The notes: generated by a model from the letters alone, not told the origin. A stretch of DNA of 64,000 nucleotides from JBKQVT01 sp963727245 (GCA_963727245.1 CAVSFO010000013.1:127097-191096); one strand, 5' to 3'. Counted from the first letter of the stretch, positions 1-11,770 are shown. Numbers and translations are program-made.

Positions 1-2
1 CG

Positions 3-302
3 CATAGCGAAATGAGGCTCATGCCGGGCGTGTTCTTCTCAGGAAAAAAGGAAAACGTCCTGGCCGCCCTGCGAAAGAAGAAGCAGCTTTGCAAACTCTT
101 CCTCGGTTACGTGGGATGGGGACCCCGACAACTCGAATACGAAGTCCAGATCGGCGTCTGGCGCGTCGTCCCCGGCACGATCGGCGAGGTATTTTCCCGC
201 AGCAACGACTTGTGGCACGAGCTTCACACCCAGGCCAGCAGGATACAGTTCCAGACGATGTTCCACATCGACTACGTCCCTGTTGACCCCACGCTGAATT
301 GA
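3..302 (+). CDS. AlgH/YqgE (UPF0301) family protein, C-terminal part
   Basis: The reading frame is open to the left edge of the window, so this is the 3' end of a longer gene. The visible part carries the family signature: a PGVFFSG strand, then LFLGYVGWGPRQLEYE, then GVWRVVPG and a late LWHEL, matching the conserved GYxGWGxGQLExE...W core of UPF0301 (YqgE/AlgH) proteins. Family members are about 180-190 residues; roughly the last 100 are here. The molecular function of the family is not established (AlgH was named from alginate regulation in Pseudomonas). A palindromic repeat lies 35 bases after the stop. Confidence 0.8.
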   Translation, partial: HSEMRLMPGVFFSGKKENVLAALRKKKQLCKLFLGYVGWGPRQLEYEVQIGVWRVVPGTIGEVFSRSNDLWHELHTQASRIQFQTMFHIDYVPVDPTLN

Positions 303-336
303 CCGCAGCGCTGCTGTTGCGGAAACTCGGAAATTC

Positions 337-429
337 GTAGGGTGGGTCGAGCGCAGCGAGCCCCACCATAATCTGCTGATGGTGGGGCTCGCGACCATGC
401 GGCGCATGGTGCCCCTCGACCCACCCTAC
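337..429. repeat. Dispersed palindromic repeat, family 1 (copy A)
   Basis: Long imperfect palindrome starting GTAGGGTGGGTCGAGCGCAG and ending with the complement CGACCCACCCTAC. Further copies lie at 3577, 8246, 9695, 18324, 37779 (diverged) and 40918. It sits between the convergent AlgH-family and GH127 genes. Confidence 0.9.
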
Positions 430-446
430 TCGCTACTTGCTACTCG

Positions 447-2496
447 CTAGTTGTTTACCATCCGCGGCGTGATGGGGAACATCGAAATGCGGAATTTCGT
501 ACATCCGTAGGGCACCAGCCGGATCGTCTCGGAGGCCGTGCCCATGACCGGCCCGGCGGGCAAGGGCTGGGCGTCACTGGGCTTCCAATCGATCGACCGG
601 GCCGGCGCGGTCAAGACCAGCGGGGCGTCCAAGGGCCAGTCCCAATGGGCCGGCATCGGATGGCGCTCGACCTTGATGGTCTCGGCGGCATTCCAGCCTT
701 CAGTGTCCAGCGCGTATTGCCACTTGGCATTCTTCGCGGGCGTGTCGGGATTGACGTCAGGGATCGGCAGTGCGAACAACAGCGGCCCGTAAACTATGCT
801 CGCGTAGGGCAAGCGGCGAAGCTGGAAGACCGCATCCGGCTCGGGCCGGTAATACTGGCGATTGGCCGCCGGGAACTCGGTTTCATAGCCGCGCTCCACC
901 CGCGGCGCCATCGGCAACCGCAACTCAACCACGTCGCCCTTGGACCATTGGCGGGCAATCTTCACGAAGCCCTTGAGGGAGGTCGTCGCCGGCGCCTTTT
1001 GGCCATTGACCGCGATTTGCGGCTGATCGCACCAGGCGGGAACCCGGAGGTAGAGGGGAAATTCCACGTCCTGCTCCGGGTCGACGGCGATACGGATCGT
1101 CTCGCCGAAGGGATAGTCGGTCGTGGTGGTCAACCGGGTCGGCACCCGCGGTCCCGCCAAGGCGGAGACGGTCGAGGGGCCGTAGAGCGTGGCCGCCAAC
1201 CCGTTGTCGCCGGTGCCCATCCACATGTGCATGATGTAATAGGGGAGGATGCGGTTGCACGCCCCCACGCAGCAGAGGACGTTGGGGAAACCCAACTTGC
1301 TGAACCGCAGCCAGTCGGCGCCGCCGTTGAGAAATTGCGGCAGCGTCTGGCCCTCGATGCGGTTGGGCGACTGGTAATAGCACATGGTCTTGAAGTCGCG
1401 GGCGATGGGGGCGGCCGCGGCATTGAAGAAGGCCCGCTCCATGCGGTCCCCCCAATCGCCGTCGCCCTGGATGCGGTAGAGCCACGAGGTCAACAGCAGG
1501 TAGGCCGTCACGTCGCAGGTTTCCGTCTTGCGGAAGGCCCCGATGCCGCAAACGTTTTCCTGGCCCGAGGGGACGCCGTAGGGGAGCATGTTGTTCGTCT
1601 CCAGCCACCGGAAGGCGTTCAACGTGGCCATAAGCTGCGAGCGATTGCCCGACCAGGGATAGACCAAGGCCGGCAAGCGGATGTTTTCGCAGAGGATGAC
1701 CGTGTGGCCGGGGGAAACGCGGCCCTGGCGCCAGAGGCGGAGGACGTTGGCCACCTCGGGCTGGGCGATGGCCTTCAGCGCCTGGTCGAGGATTCGCCGG
1801 TCGCCGCTGTAGGAATAGGTCTCCAGCATGGCGTCCAGGTTGCAGACGCCCCTGACGTCGTTGAAGTCGATCTCCCCCATCTTCGCCGGATAGTCGGCGT
1901 AGACCTTGACCAGGGCGTCGAGCACCGGCTTATCGCCGGTGCCGTTGTAGAGCGCCACCAGGGCGCGGCCCATCTGGGAATGGGCCCAACTGTTGAAGCC
2001 CCCGGGCTTGTAGCCTTTCTTCCAATAGATGAACGAGGTGCCGAAGGGGGCCTTGTTCACGCCGTCGACGATGGGGTCGAGCCGGTGCGCGGATCTTCTC
2101 GATCAGGGCCTCGTCGTGCAGGACAAAGCCCAGCCGCAAGGCGCCGTCGAGCCAATACGAGCACTGTTCCAGCGGCCAGCCGGTGCCGTCGGGGCCCAGG
2201 CCGTTGCCGCTGACCCCCGGGCCCTTCCAGGCGTCGTGATAGACGGAGTGGTATTCGTCGAGGTGCCCGGTGATGCCCTCGCGGGCCGCCACGGCCCAAT
2301 CGCGGAGCCAGCCCGCCGGCTCGACGCTCCCCAACGGAAGCGGCAGGAAGGCCGGCTTGACCTGCGGTTGGCAGGGGCGTGCGTAATTGGCCGGCGGTTC
2401 CGTTGCGGGCGGCGCAAGGTCGGCCGCGCTGCTGGGCGTCGCAATCCAGAATACCAGGCCCAACAGCGTGCAGAGATGGGTCACTCGACGGATCAT
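447..2496 (-). CDS. GH127-type (DUF1680) glycoside hydrolase, secreted, frame broken once
   Basis: Predicted exported beta-L-arabinofuranosidase-like hydrolase for plant or algal polysaccharide. The N-terminus (MIRRVTHLCTLLGLVFW, then TPSSAAD) is a signal peptide. The body has the helical barrel of the family with ETCDVTAY and VLCCVGACNR; GH127 enzymes use a Glu and a Cys cluster around zinc, and these segments fit those positions. The C-terminal beta domain shows FPLYLRVPAWC. About 680 residues in total, normal for the family. The frame shifts by one base near 2080, between LIEKIRA and LDPIVDGVNKAPFG; both sides are well conserved, so I treat it as one gene. The exact substrate is not readable from sequence. 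Confidence 0.8.
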
Positions 2497-2627
2497 CGCT
2501 TGTCTCCTTCAAAAGGCGGGAAATCCAGGTGGGATGCCAGGCGGGCAGCGAACATTTGGATTGTACATTGGGCCCAAGCGGGCCGCAAGTCATTGGCACG
2601 TTTTTTCACAGGGCCCCAGAGCCGGTA

Positions 2628-2745
2628 TGGGGACTGGTCCATTTTTCGGCCAAGCGGCGTTGCGCCGGCCAACGAGTCGTTGGCCGAAAACATGGGCCTG
2701 TCCCCTTTGGCGGCGCGAGGGGGACAGTCCCATTTGGGCCCCTGG
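2628..2745. repeat. Palindromic repeat, GGGGACAGTCCC family (diverged copy)
   Basis: Imperfect inverted repeat: ATGGGGACTGGTCCATTTTT and CGGCCAA pair with TTGGCCGAAAACATGGGC and CTGTCCCC, followed by GGGGGACAGTCCC. Related copies lie at 24917 and 47272. It occupies most of the gap between the GH127 gene and the next gene. Confidence 0.7.
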
Positions 2746-2768
2746 GGCGATCACGGTTACGCGCGATA

Positions 2769-2795
2769 TCGACAAAATCAGAAATGGTGTATACT
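2769..2795 (+). promoter_or_regulatory. Candidate sigma-70-type promoter for the GGSRP-repeat gene
   Basis: TCGACA (one mismatch to TTGACA) and TATACT are separated by 15 bases, 50 bases before the start codon at 2846. The spacer is short, so this is only a candidate. Confidence 0.35.
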
Positions 2796-2845
2796 GAGCG
2801 CGAGTTCGGCAGGCATCCCGCACCGTTTCCGCAAAGGAGAAACCG

Positions 2846-3563
2846 ATGAGCGGATACGAAGATCCCTCCGGCCCGCAGTTTCGCGCCGACCGCCCGACCG
2901 AGCAGAGGGCGGTCCGCACCACGATCGTCGGCGGGCGGCCGCCGGGCAGCGGCCAGCCGATCGGCGACATTCCCCGCGGCATCGAAATCCTTTTGAAGAA
3001 GGCCGCGGTCGATCCGGCGTTCCAGGAGTTGTTGCTCCGCCAGCGCGGGGGCGGCGGAGTCCATCGGCCTGGTCCTGGAGCCAGCCGAGGCGATGATGCT
3101 GGCCGCCGCCCCGGCCGAGCAGCTTGCCACGGTTATCGCCCGCACTACCGTGCCCCTGGAACATCGCCGGGTGTTCCTCGGCCATGCCGCGGCCGCCATG
3201 CTGGCGACGCTCGCCCTGATGACGACCAGTTGCGGGCCGCCGCCGGTCGGAGGCAGCCGGCCGCCCGAGCTGCCAAAGCCGCCGGCGCCGCCCAGTGGCC
3301 CCACGCCGGGCGACCAGCCGGCAACGCCCAAGGGCGCCCAGGATGGGCCTGTGCCAGCGCCACCTGAGCCGCCGCATCGGCCGCTGCTGCTTGGAGGCAG
3401 CCGGCCTTCGACCCTGGATATCAAGCCACCTGCACCTGTCCAGCCCGCAACGCCGGATAGCACCCCGGACCAGCCTGTTCTGCCCGACGTCCCGCCGACT
3501 CCCAGTCGGGTCGTGGGCGGCAGTCGCCCGGATCGCCCGGACTTGAAACCGCCCGCCGAATGA
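2846..3563 (+). CDS. Candidate RiPP precursor: leader-like N-terminus and GGSRP repeats, frame broken once
   Basis: I know no characterised function for this protein. The start is supported by AAAGGAG eight bases upstream. The N-terminal half contains IPRGIEILLKKAAVDPAF followed by QELLLRQR, then IGLVLEPAEAMML, a pattern like Nif11/NHLP-type leader peptides (long helix with DPxFxxLLL). After a hydrophobic stretch ending in TTSCGPP, the tail is Pro-rich and repeats a unit three times: VGGSRPPELPKPP, LGGSRPSTLDIKPP and VGGSRPDRPDLKPP; VGGRPPGSG also occurs near residue 28. The frame shifts near 3050 in a G run. The next gene on the same strand is a cobalamin-type radical SAM enzyme, which makes a modified-peptide precursor my leading hypothesis. 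Alternative: a membrane-anchored Pro-rich surface protein. Confidence 0.5.
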
Positions 3564-3576
3564 AACCGCCGAGTTT

Positions 3577-3672
3577 GTAGGGTGGGTCGAGCGCAGCGAG
3601 CCCCACCACGATCCGCTGATGGTGGGGCTCGCCGACCAACGCTTCGCGTCGGTGCCCGTCGACCCACCCTAC
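3577..3672. repeat. Dispersed palindromic repeat, family 1 (copy B)
   Basis: Same GTAGGGTGGGTCGAGCGCAG palindrome as at 337. It lies between the GGSRP-repeat gene and the radical SAM gene, and is followed at 3678 by the short motif TTCCGCAACAGAAAC, also seen near 37863, 57943 and 59587. Confidence 0.9.
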
Positions 3673-3717
3673 AGATGGTTCCGCAACAGAAACAGCTAAC
3701 GCCGTCAGGAGCGCCGC

Positions 3718-5194
3718 GTGTCCGCCGACATCACCCTGGTCAATCTGAACATGCTCTTTATGCGCTACGGCGAGGAGGTGGAGCGCGAGCTGCACGTCCC
3801 GCTGGGGCCGCTCTACCTGACCCGGGCCCTGGAAGACGCCGGCTTCCAGGTCGACTTCCGCGATTACCAATGCGTCGGCTCCGACGAGCCCTTCGACATG
3901 GACGTCTTTCTCGACTTCTTGGCCGATCCTGCCCCCGTGATCGGGCTGTCGTGCATGGCCAACCTGCTGCCGTTCACGATGCTGGCCATGCGGGCCCTCC
4001 GCGAGCGCTATCCCGACCGGACGCTCGTGCTGGGCGGCGTCGGCACCAAGGCCGTCGAGGAGAAGGTCCTCCGCCGCGCGCCGTGGATCGACGTGATCTG
4101 CCGCGGCGAGGCGGAACGCACCGGCCCGGAGCTGCTGGCCACTTTGCGACGCGGCGGCGACCTGGCCGGCGTCCGCGGCATCTCGTTCTGCGCCGGCGGC
4201 CGCATCGTCCACACGCCCGACCGCGAGCGGATCACCGACCTGGACTCGATCCCGTTGCCGGCGTTCGAGCGGGTGGACCTGAAGCGTTACGCCGGTTACG
4301 GCATGATGACCAGCCGGGGCTGCCCCTATCCCTGCACCTTCTGCTCGGTGGCCCCCGTGTGGAACCTGGAAAGCTACAGCCGCAGCGCCAAGAACATCGT
4401 CGCTGAAATGGAATTCCTGCACCGCGCGGCGGGCGTCGACTTGTTCCTCTTCCAGGACGAGTTCTTCGTCTCCGGGAAACCGCAGGTGATGCAGTTCTGC
4501 GACGAACTCGACCGCCGCGGGCTGAAGGTGCAATGGAAGGCCTTCGGACGGGTGAACCTCGTCGACGAGGAGATGATGCGGGCGATGGCGGCCGGCGGCT
4601 GCGTCGAGCTGCGCTTCGGCATCGAGTCGGGCTCCGACCGCGTGCTTAGCGAGATCAAGAAAGGCTTTACCGCCGCCCAGTCGCTGGAGGTGGTCCCCAA
4701 GGCGATCCAGTTCTTCCCGCGGGTCGACGCTTTCTTCGTCTGGGGATTCCCCTTCGAGAGCATGGACGATTTCCGGCAGTCGCTCTTCCAGATGGTGTCG
4801 TTCCGCATGTTGGGCGCGCGGATCCTGCCCAGCCTGCTGTCGCTGCTGCCGCAGACCGAGATTTACCGCCAGTGGAGCCGCCAAGGCGACGCTGGAGTTC
4901 TGTCCCTATCTCTTGCCGGAGTTCGTCTTCACCGGCCACGAGGTCTGCCGCGGCGGGCGCATCGAGCTGCCCGAGAAGTATCGGGACTACTTCGACCTGA
5001 TCTTGGAAAATCCTGACCTGTTTCCCGGTTTCTTTCACATCGACCTGGCGGGCAACGTGCTGCCGAAGCTGGAGTTGCTCTGCCAGTTCGGCTTCTATCC
5101 GCTGCCGGAGCCGAGCGCGGCCACGGCGGAGAGTTGCGGGGCCCATTCGCCGCGGATCGAGCCGCAGGAGTTGGCCACGCGGACCGCGCGGTAA
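3718..5194 (+). CDS. B12-binding-type radical SAM enzyme, frame broken once
   Basis: Predicted cobalamin-type radical SAM enzyme of the class that methylates or rearranges unactivated carbons. Residues about 1-130 form a Rossmann-like B12-binding region (IGLSCMANLLPFTM, LVLGGVGTKAVEE). The radical SAM core follows with the cluster motif CPYPCTFC (CX3CX2C) near residue 201, then FQDEFF and ELRFGIESGS. The start is GTG with CAGGAG upstream. The frame shifts near 4880; the second part resumes at LEFCPYLLPEFVFTGHE. About 490 residues. It lacks the DxHxxG motif, as many enzymes of this class do. It directly follows the GGSRP-repeat protein, which I infer is its substrate; a tailoring role in lipid or small-molecule synthesis is the alternative. 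Confidence 0.8.
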
Positions 5195-5201
5195 GCAGAG
5201 C

Positions 5202-5356
5202 TGTCAGGCACGGAGTGCCTGACCTACGTTTACGCCGCTTTCACGTCCCAAGCCCACCGGGCACCCGCACAGCGGGTCGCGTCCGGTGGGAACGGATTAT
5301 CAACGGACGTCGCCTGCCGCTTCAGGTCCCACCGGACGCCGCCGGTGGGCTTGGGG
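5202..5356. repeat. Two palindromic repeats between the radical SAM gene and glmS
   Basis: First GTCAGGCACGGAGTGCCTGAC followed by CTAC; related units lie at 40890 and 41032. Then an inverted repeat with 14-base arms, CCCAAGCCCACCGG at 5247 and CCGGTGGGCTTGGG at 5342. They separate two convergent genes, and no T-run follows either hairpin. Confidence 0.7.
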
Positions 5357-5421
5357 GGCGGGAGTGATACCCAATAAGCAAGGGCGACGTGCAAACACGC
5401 ACGCATCGCGCGCGGACGCCG

Positions 5422-7291
<1,870 letters not shown>

Positions 7292-7322
7292 CGATGTCCC
7301 TCCTTCCGCCTGTAACCAACAC

Positions 7323-7395
7323 CAGCCCGAAGCGCAAGCGAGGGAGAAACGACGGCGGACGGTGGCGTGGCAAACCCTCGCTTGCGCTTCGGGCT
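7323..7395. repeat. Inverted repeat with 21-base arms upstream of glmS
   Basis: AGCCCGAAGCGCAAGCGAGG (7323) pairs with CCTCGCTTGCGCTTCGGGCT (ending 7395); perfect arms around a loop of about 31 bases. It lies between the divergent glmS and phoU genes. I recall similar palindromes from other planctomycete genomes. Confidence 0.9.
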
Positions 7396-7497
7396 AGTGT
7401 CACCACGGGGCCCATGAACGCTTGCCTCCGATTTCACCAATATAGTGGACCCCGGCCCGGGCGTCCAGGTCAGGCGGACCGCCGCCCGCCATCGCTC

Positions 7498-7526
7498 TTG
7501 ACAGGGCCGCCAAGATGACCTACTGT
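7498..7526 (+). promoter_or_regulatory. Candidate promoter for phoU
   Basis: TTGACA, a 17-base spacer, then TACTGT (weak -10). It lies 36 bases upstream of the phoU start. No Pho-box-like direct repeat was seen. Confidence 0.3.
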
Positions 7527-7561
7527 AAGGCCGGACTCCTTGCACTCCCCGGGAACCAACC

Positions 7562-8220
7562 ATGTCGGCCCACCTGCAACGAGAAATCGACAAACTCAAG
7601 AAGCACGTCCTCTCGCTCTGCGCCTGGTCGAGGACCAGGTGGAGATGGCCCTGCGGGCGGTTTTGGAGCGCGACGAGGCCCTGGCCCGCGAAGTCGAGCA
7701 GCGCGACCTGGACATCGATCATCGCGAGATCGAGGTGGAAGAGGAGTGCATGAAGGCCCTGGCCCTCCATCAGCCGGTGGCCGTCGATCTGCGGCTTATC
7801 ATCGCCACCATGAAGATCAACAACGATCTGGAGCGGATCGGCGACATGGCGGTCAACATCGCCCGCAAGGCCCGGGCCCTGATCGGCGAACCCCGGGTCG
7901 AGTTGTCCTTCGACCTGGGGGCGATGTGGGCCAAGACGCAGGCCATGCTCCGCGACAGCATCGACTCGCTGGTCAACATGGATGCCCAGCAAGCCACCGA
8001 CGTTTGCCGCCGCGACGACGAGGTCGATCGGATGAAATATGAGATCCGCATCGAGATCGAGGGCCTGATCACCCAGCATCCCGACCTGGTGCGGGCGTAC
8101 CTCCGCCTGCTGGCGGTCTCCCGCAACCTGGAGCGCATCGCCGACCTGGCCACCAACATCGCCGAAGACGTGGTCTACCTGGTGGACGGCCGCATCATTC
8201 GACACGGCAACAAGCAGTAG
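7562..8220 (+). CDS. phoU: Phosphate signalling/uptake regulator PhoU, frame broken once
   Basis: Cytoplasmic regulator that couples the Pst phosphate transporter to PhoR/PhoB-type signalling. It shows two three-helix PhoU repeats, with the metal-binding helix segments ATMKINNDLERIGDMAVNIA (first repeat) and AVSRNLERIADLATNIAED (second repeat). It starts MSAHLQREIDKLKKHVLSL; the frame then shifts near 7617 (a lost C in a CC run would restore CALVEDQVEMALRAV). About 220 residues, normal length. No pst genes are in the window, so it stands alone here. Confidence 0.92.
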
Positions 8221-8245
8221 CGGCACGGGCGCTGCCGGCTGGGCA

Positions 8246-8329
8246 GTAGGGTGGGTCGAGCGCAGCGAGCCCCACCAATTACGCTTTGGCCGTTTCCTGG
8301 TGGGGCTCGCTGCGCTCGACCCACCCTAC
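8246..8329. repeat. Dispersed palindromic repeat, family 1 (copy C)
   Basis: GTAGGGTGGGTCGAGCGCAG to CGACCCACCCTAC, with the central AGCCCCACCA...TGGTGGGGCT pairing. It lies between phoU and the exporter operon. Confidence 0.9.
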
Positions 8330-8440
8330 CGGCTCGCTGCCTCCCTCCAACCCACGATCGCCCTAGCCAAACCGCCTGTTTTCTGTCATAATGGAGAAGG
8401 TATTTTTCTCTTGCCAACGTCGGAACCAAGGCAGGGGCGC

Positions 8441-9656
8441 ATGAGCGTCAGACAGTCGCACAACATTCCGAAACCCCATGCGGCGGGCGAGCTCAACGGC
8501 CAGACGCCGGGCCTGCTCAGCCGGCGGGTGCTCTCCCTGCGCCTGCCGGACTCGCCGGCTATCGACGGATCGGGCCGCCGGCGCTGGGTCTGGGCGATCG
8601 GTTTGCTGCTGGCAGCCGTTCTGTCGCCGGTCGGTTACTTCGCCCTTGCGCAGCCGCGCGATCGGACGCCGGCGGCGGCAACCCCCGCGCCGTCCGCCCC
8701 GCAGGCCCCGGTGGCCGAAACGGCCAGCGCCGGCGCCATCGCCCTGGAAGCCAAGGGCTACATCATCCCGGTCCACCAAATCCTGGTCAGCCCCAAGGTC
8801 AGCGGCATGATCGTCCGCCTTCCCATCCAAGAGGGGATGCGGGTCAAGAAGGCTGACGTGGTGGCCGAGTTGGAAGACACCGACTATCGGGCCGACTACC
8901 AGCGGGCGGTGGCCTCGTTGGAGGCGGCCCGGCAGACCCTGCTGGAACTCGAGCGCGGATACCGCCCGGAAGAGATCGCCGAGGCCAAGGCCGACCTGGC
9001 CGAATCCCAGGCCCAGTTGGACCAGTTGAAGGCCGAGCGGCAGCGCGATCGTGGAGCTGCTGCCGAAGAAGGCCATCTCGCAGCAGGACTATGATGTCAC
9101 GGAGAGCCACTACTGGTCCATGTTCCGCCACGTCGAGCGGCTGCAACTGGCCCTGAAGCTGATGAAGGACGGCCCCCGCATCGAGCGCATCGACAACGCC
9201 CGGGCCGAGGTCCGGCAGATGGAGGCCGACGTGGCCAAGAACCGCTGGCGGCTGGACAACTGCACGATCCGCGCTCCGGTCTCCGGCACCATCCTGAAGA
9301 AGAACGCCGAGGAAGGCAACGTGGTCAATCCGGTCGCCTTCAACGGCTCGTTCAGCCTCTGCGAGATGGCCGACCTGTCCGACCTGGAGGTCGATCTGTC
9401 GATTCAGGAGCGCGACGTGGCCCGCGTCTTCAAGGGCCAGAAGTGCACGATTCGCGCGGAAGCCTACCTGGAACGGACCTACGAGGGCTACGTGTCGCGG
9501 CTGATGCCCATTGCCGACCGTGCCAAGGGGGCCGTCCCCGTCCGCGTGAAGGTCTCGGTGCCGGCCGAGGAGGAAGGCGTTTATTTGAAACCGGAGATGG
9601 GCGTCACCGTGTCGTTCCTGAGCCCGCCGGCGAAGCCGGCAGCGAAATCAAAGTGA
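8441..9656 (+). CDS. HlyD/MacA-type periplasmic adaptor (membrane fusion protein), frame broken once
   Basis: Adaptor subunit of an ABC-type efflux system that links the inner-membrane pump to an outer-membrane channel. One membrane helix near the N-terminus (WVWAIGLLLAAVLSPVGYF), then a barrel-sandwich/lipoyl half (SPKVSGMIVRLPIQEGMRVK), a coiled-coil hairpin, the second half (TIRAPVSGTILKKNAEEGNV), and a beta-barrel with LSIQERDVARVFKGQ. About 400 residues. The frame shifts near 9045, before VELLPKKAISQQDYD. It heads a same-strand set with the ATPase and two FtsX-type permeases downstream; a family 1 repeat separates it from the ATPase gene. The cargo is not predictable. Confidence 0.88.
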
Positions 9657-9694
9657 TTTCTGCAACGCACAGCCAAGCGCCGCGGGTGCAAGAA

Positions 9695-9768
9695 GTAGGG
9701 TGGGTCGAGCGCAGCGAGCCCCACCAACCCGATTGCTGGTGGGGCTCGCTGCGCTCGACCCACCCTAC
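9695..9768. repeat. Dispersed palindromic repeat, family 1 (copy D)
   Basis: Compact copy (GTAGGGTGGGTCGAGCGCAG ... CGACCCACCCTAC) lying 9 bases before the ATG of the ATPase gene, inside the exporter gene cluster. It could form a strong hairpin in the mRNA just upstream of that start. Confidence 0.9.
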
Positions 9769-9777
9769 CAAGTCGCC

Positions 9778-10522
9778 ATGACACACGCTCAGCCCAACGG
9801 CATGATTGTACGCATCGCGGGCGTCCATAAGTATTTCCGCCGCGGCAGCGAGCGGCTGGACGTGCTCAACGACCTCACGCTCGAAGTCCCCGAGGGCGAA
9901 TTCCTCGCCCTGATGGGCCCCAGCGGCTCGGGCAAGACCACGTTGCTGAACCTCATCGCCGGGCTGGATCGGCCCAGCGCGGGCGAGGTGTGGGTGGGCG
10001 ACCACCTGATCTCGGCCATGTCGGAATCGCAACTGGCCCGCTGGCGCACCCGGCACCTCGGCTTCGTCTTCCAGTTCTACCATTTGCTGCCCGTGCTGAC
10101 GGCCTATGAAAACGTCGAGTTGCCCCTGCTGTTGCTGCCGCTGTCGGCGGCCCAGCGGCGCCGCCAGGTGCTCACGGCCCTGGAATTGGTCGCCCTCTCC
10201 GACCGCATGAATCATCGCCCGGGCCAACTCTCCGGCGGCCAGCAGCAGCGTGTGGGCATCGCCCGGGCCATCGTCACCGACCCCACGCTCATCGTGGCCG
10301 ACGAGCCCACCGGCGACCTGGACGCCCATTCCGCCGACGAAATCCTCGACCTGCTGTCGGAGCTTCGCCGGTCGCTCGGCAAGACGGTCCTGCTGGTCAC
10401 GCACGATCCGCGGGCCGCCGGCCGCGGCCGCACGCGCGTGCTGCACCTCGACAAGGGCCAACTGATCGAGCGGCGCGGCCGCCATGCTGCCGGGCCGTTC
10501 CTCCAGCGAGCTGCCGGCATGA
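9778..10522 (+). CDS. ABC transporter ATP-binding protein, MacB/LolD type
   Basis: ATPase subunit of a MacB/LolD-like exporter. Walker A is GPSGSGKTTLLN, the Q-loop region is FVFQFYHLLPVLTAYENV, the signature is LSGGQQQRVGIARAI, Walker B is LIVADEPTGDLD, and the switch His is in LLVTHDPRA. The frame as given runs on without a stop into the permease, but another frame gives a tail ending SSSELPA with a TGA that overlaps the permease ATG (ATGA at 10519). I therefore infer a one-base error between about 10440 and 10515 and end the gene at 10522. It is translationally coupled to the permease. A true fusion is the less likely alternative. Confidence 0.88.
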
Positions 10523-11766
10523 AGTACCTGTTCTTGATCCTGAAGAACGTCCGCCGCCATCCGTTGCGGGCCGGGCTCACTTCGCTGGGGACCATGGTGC
10601 TGGTGTGCGTGGTCACGCTGGTATGGACGATCCTGGCGTTCTTCGACGAGCTATCCACGGAGAAGAACAAAGACTTCAAGGCGATCGTCACCGAGCGCTG
10701 GCGGATTCCCAGCCAGATGCCGCTGAGCTATGCGTACACGCTGGCGCAGGGGGCGGCGCGGCGGCCCGGCGACGAGCGGCCGCTGGACAGCATGACCTGG
10801 CAGTTCTACGGCGGCACGCTCGACCAGGGCCCGGCCACGCGGGAAAACATCGTCTTCGCCATCGCCATGGATCCGGCGAAAATCCGCACCATGATGGACG
10901 AGCTCGATGAGCTTCCGCCCGACGAGGCCGCCTCGATGGACGCCGCCGTGGCCCGCCTGAAGGCCAATCGCCGCGGCATCATCGTGGGCAAAGACCGCCT
11001 CAGGGCCCTTAACAAGCGCGTGGGCGAGCGCTTCACGATCTACAGCCAGATGTACCGGGGGATCGACCTGGAGTTCGAGATCGTGGGCGTTTTTCCGCCG
11101 GGCCGCTACGACGCCTTCGCCGCCATGAACGCCGATTACCTGAACGAGGCGATCGACGCCTACGACCACAAGCCCGGCAACTCCCCCCACCCCCTGAGCG
11201 CGCTGCGGCTGAACCTGGTGTGGCTGAAGCTCCGCGACACGGAGGCGTTCAACCGCGTCTCGGCCCAGATCGCCTCGTCGCCCGCCTATACCAGCCCGGC
11301 CGTGAAGTGCGAAACGCTGGCCTCGCTGGTCACCACGTCGATGGCGGCCCTGCGCGACATCGTTTGGGGAGTCCGCTGGCTGTTGGTTCCCGCCGCCCTG
11401 GCCAGCCTGTCGCTCTTGATCGCCAACTCGATCAGCATCAGCGTCCGCGAGCGCCGCACTGAGCTTGCCGTGCTCAAGGTGCTGGGCTTTCGCCCCTACC
11501 AGATTCTCCTGTTGGTGCTGGGCGAGGCCCTCCTGGTCGGCAGCCTGGCGGGCCTGGCCAGCGCCGGCCTGACCTTTGTGCTCATCAACCACGTGCTGGG
11601 AGGCATCAAGTTCCCGGTCGGACTGATGAGCTCGATGTACGTCCCCGTCGCCGCGGCCTGGTGGGGCATCGGCATCGGCATGGGCACCGCCCTGCTGGGC
11701 AGCCTGACGCCGGCCTGGGCCGCCCGCAACGTCAAAGTGGCCGAAGTCTTCTCCAAGGTCGCCTGA
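10519..11766 (+). CDS. ABC transporter permease, FtsX/MacB type (first)
   Basis: Membrane subunit of the exporter. It starts MKYLFLILKNVRRHPLRAG, with a first membrane helix (LGTMVLVCVVTLVWTILAFF), a periplasmic region of about 240 residues with ...RAFNKRVG-like MacB segments (RLRALNKRVGERFTIYS, EIVGVFPPGRY), then three helices of an FtsX domain (LLIANSISISVRERRTELAV, LVGSLAGLASAGLTFVLI, and the last near TALLGSLTPAWAARNVKVAE). About 415 residues. The start overlaps the inferred ATPase stop, and the next permease begins 4 bases after its stop. Confidence 0.85.
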   Translation: MKYLFLILKNVRRHPLRAGLTSLGTMVLVCVVTLVWTILAFFDELSTEKNKDFKAIVTERWRIPSQMPLSYAYTLAQGAARRPGDERPLDSMTWQFYGGTLDQGPATRENIVFAIAMDPAKIRTMMDELDELPPDEAASMDAAVARLKANRRGIIVGKDRLRALNKRVGERFTIYSQMYRGIDLEFEIVGVFPPGRYDAFAAMNADYLNEAIDAYDHKPGNSPHPLSALRLNLVWLKLRDTEAFNRVSAQIASSPAYTSPAVKCETLASLVTTSMAALRDIVWGVRWLLVPAALASLSLLIANSISISVRERRTELAVLKVLGFRPYQILLLVLGEALLVGSLAGLASAGLTFVLINHVLGGIKFPVGLMSSMYVPVAAAWWGIGIGMGTALLGSLTPAWAARNVKVAEVFSKVA

Positions 11767-11770
11767 CGCC

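Noticed and set aside
645..2213. A 522-residue open frame opposite the GH127 gene
   Set aside because: It is a high-G+C antisense shadow; low complexity and no ribosome site, while the minus strand carries clear GH127 motifs.
3421..4884. A long open frame opposite the radical SAM gene
   Set aside because: Antisense shadow rich in His/Arg/Gln; the plus strand has the CX3CX2C motif and a good start.
9778..11766. A single-chain ABC ATPase-permease fusion
   Set aside because: Another frame gives a normal ATPase end with a TGA overlapping the permease ATG (ATGA), the usual coupled arrangement, so the fusion is more likely a one-base error.
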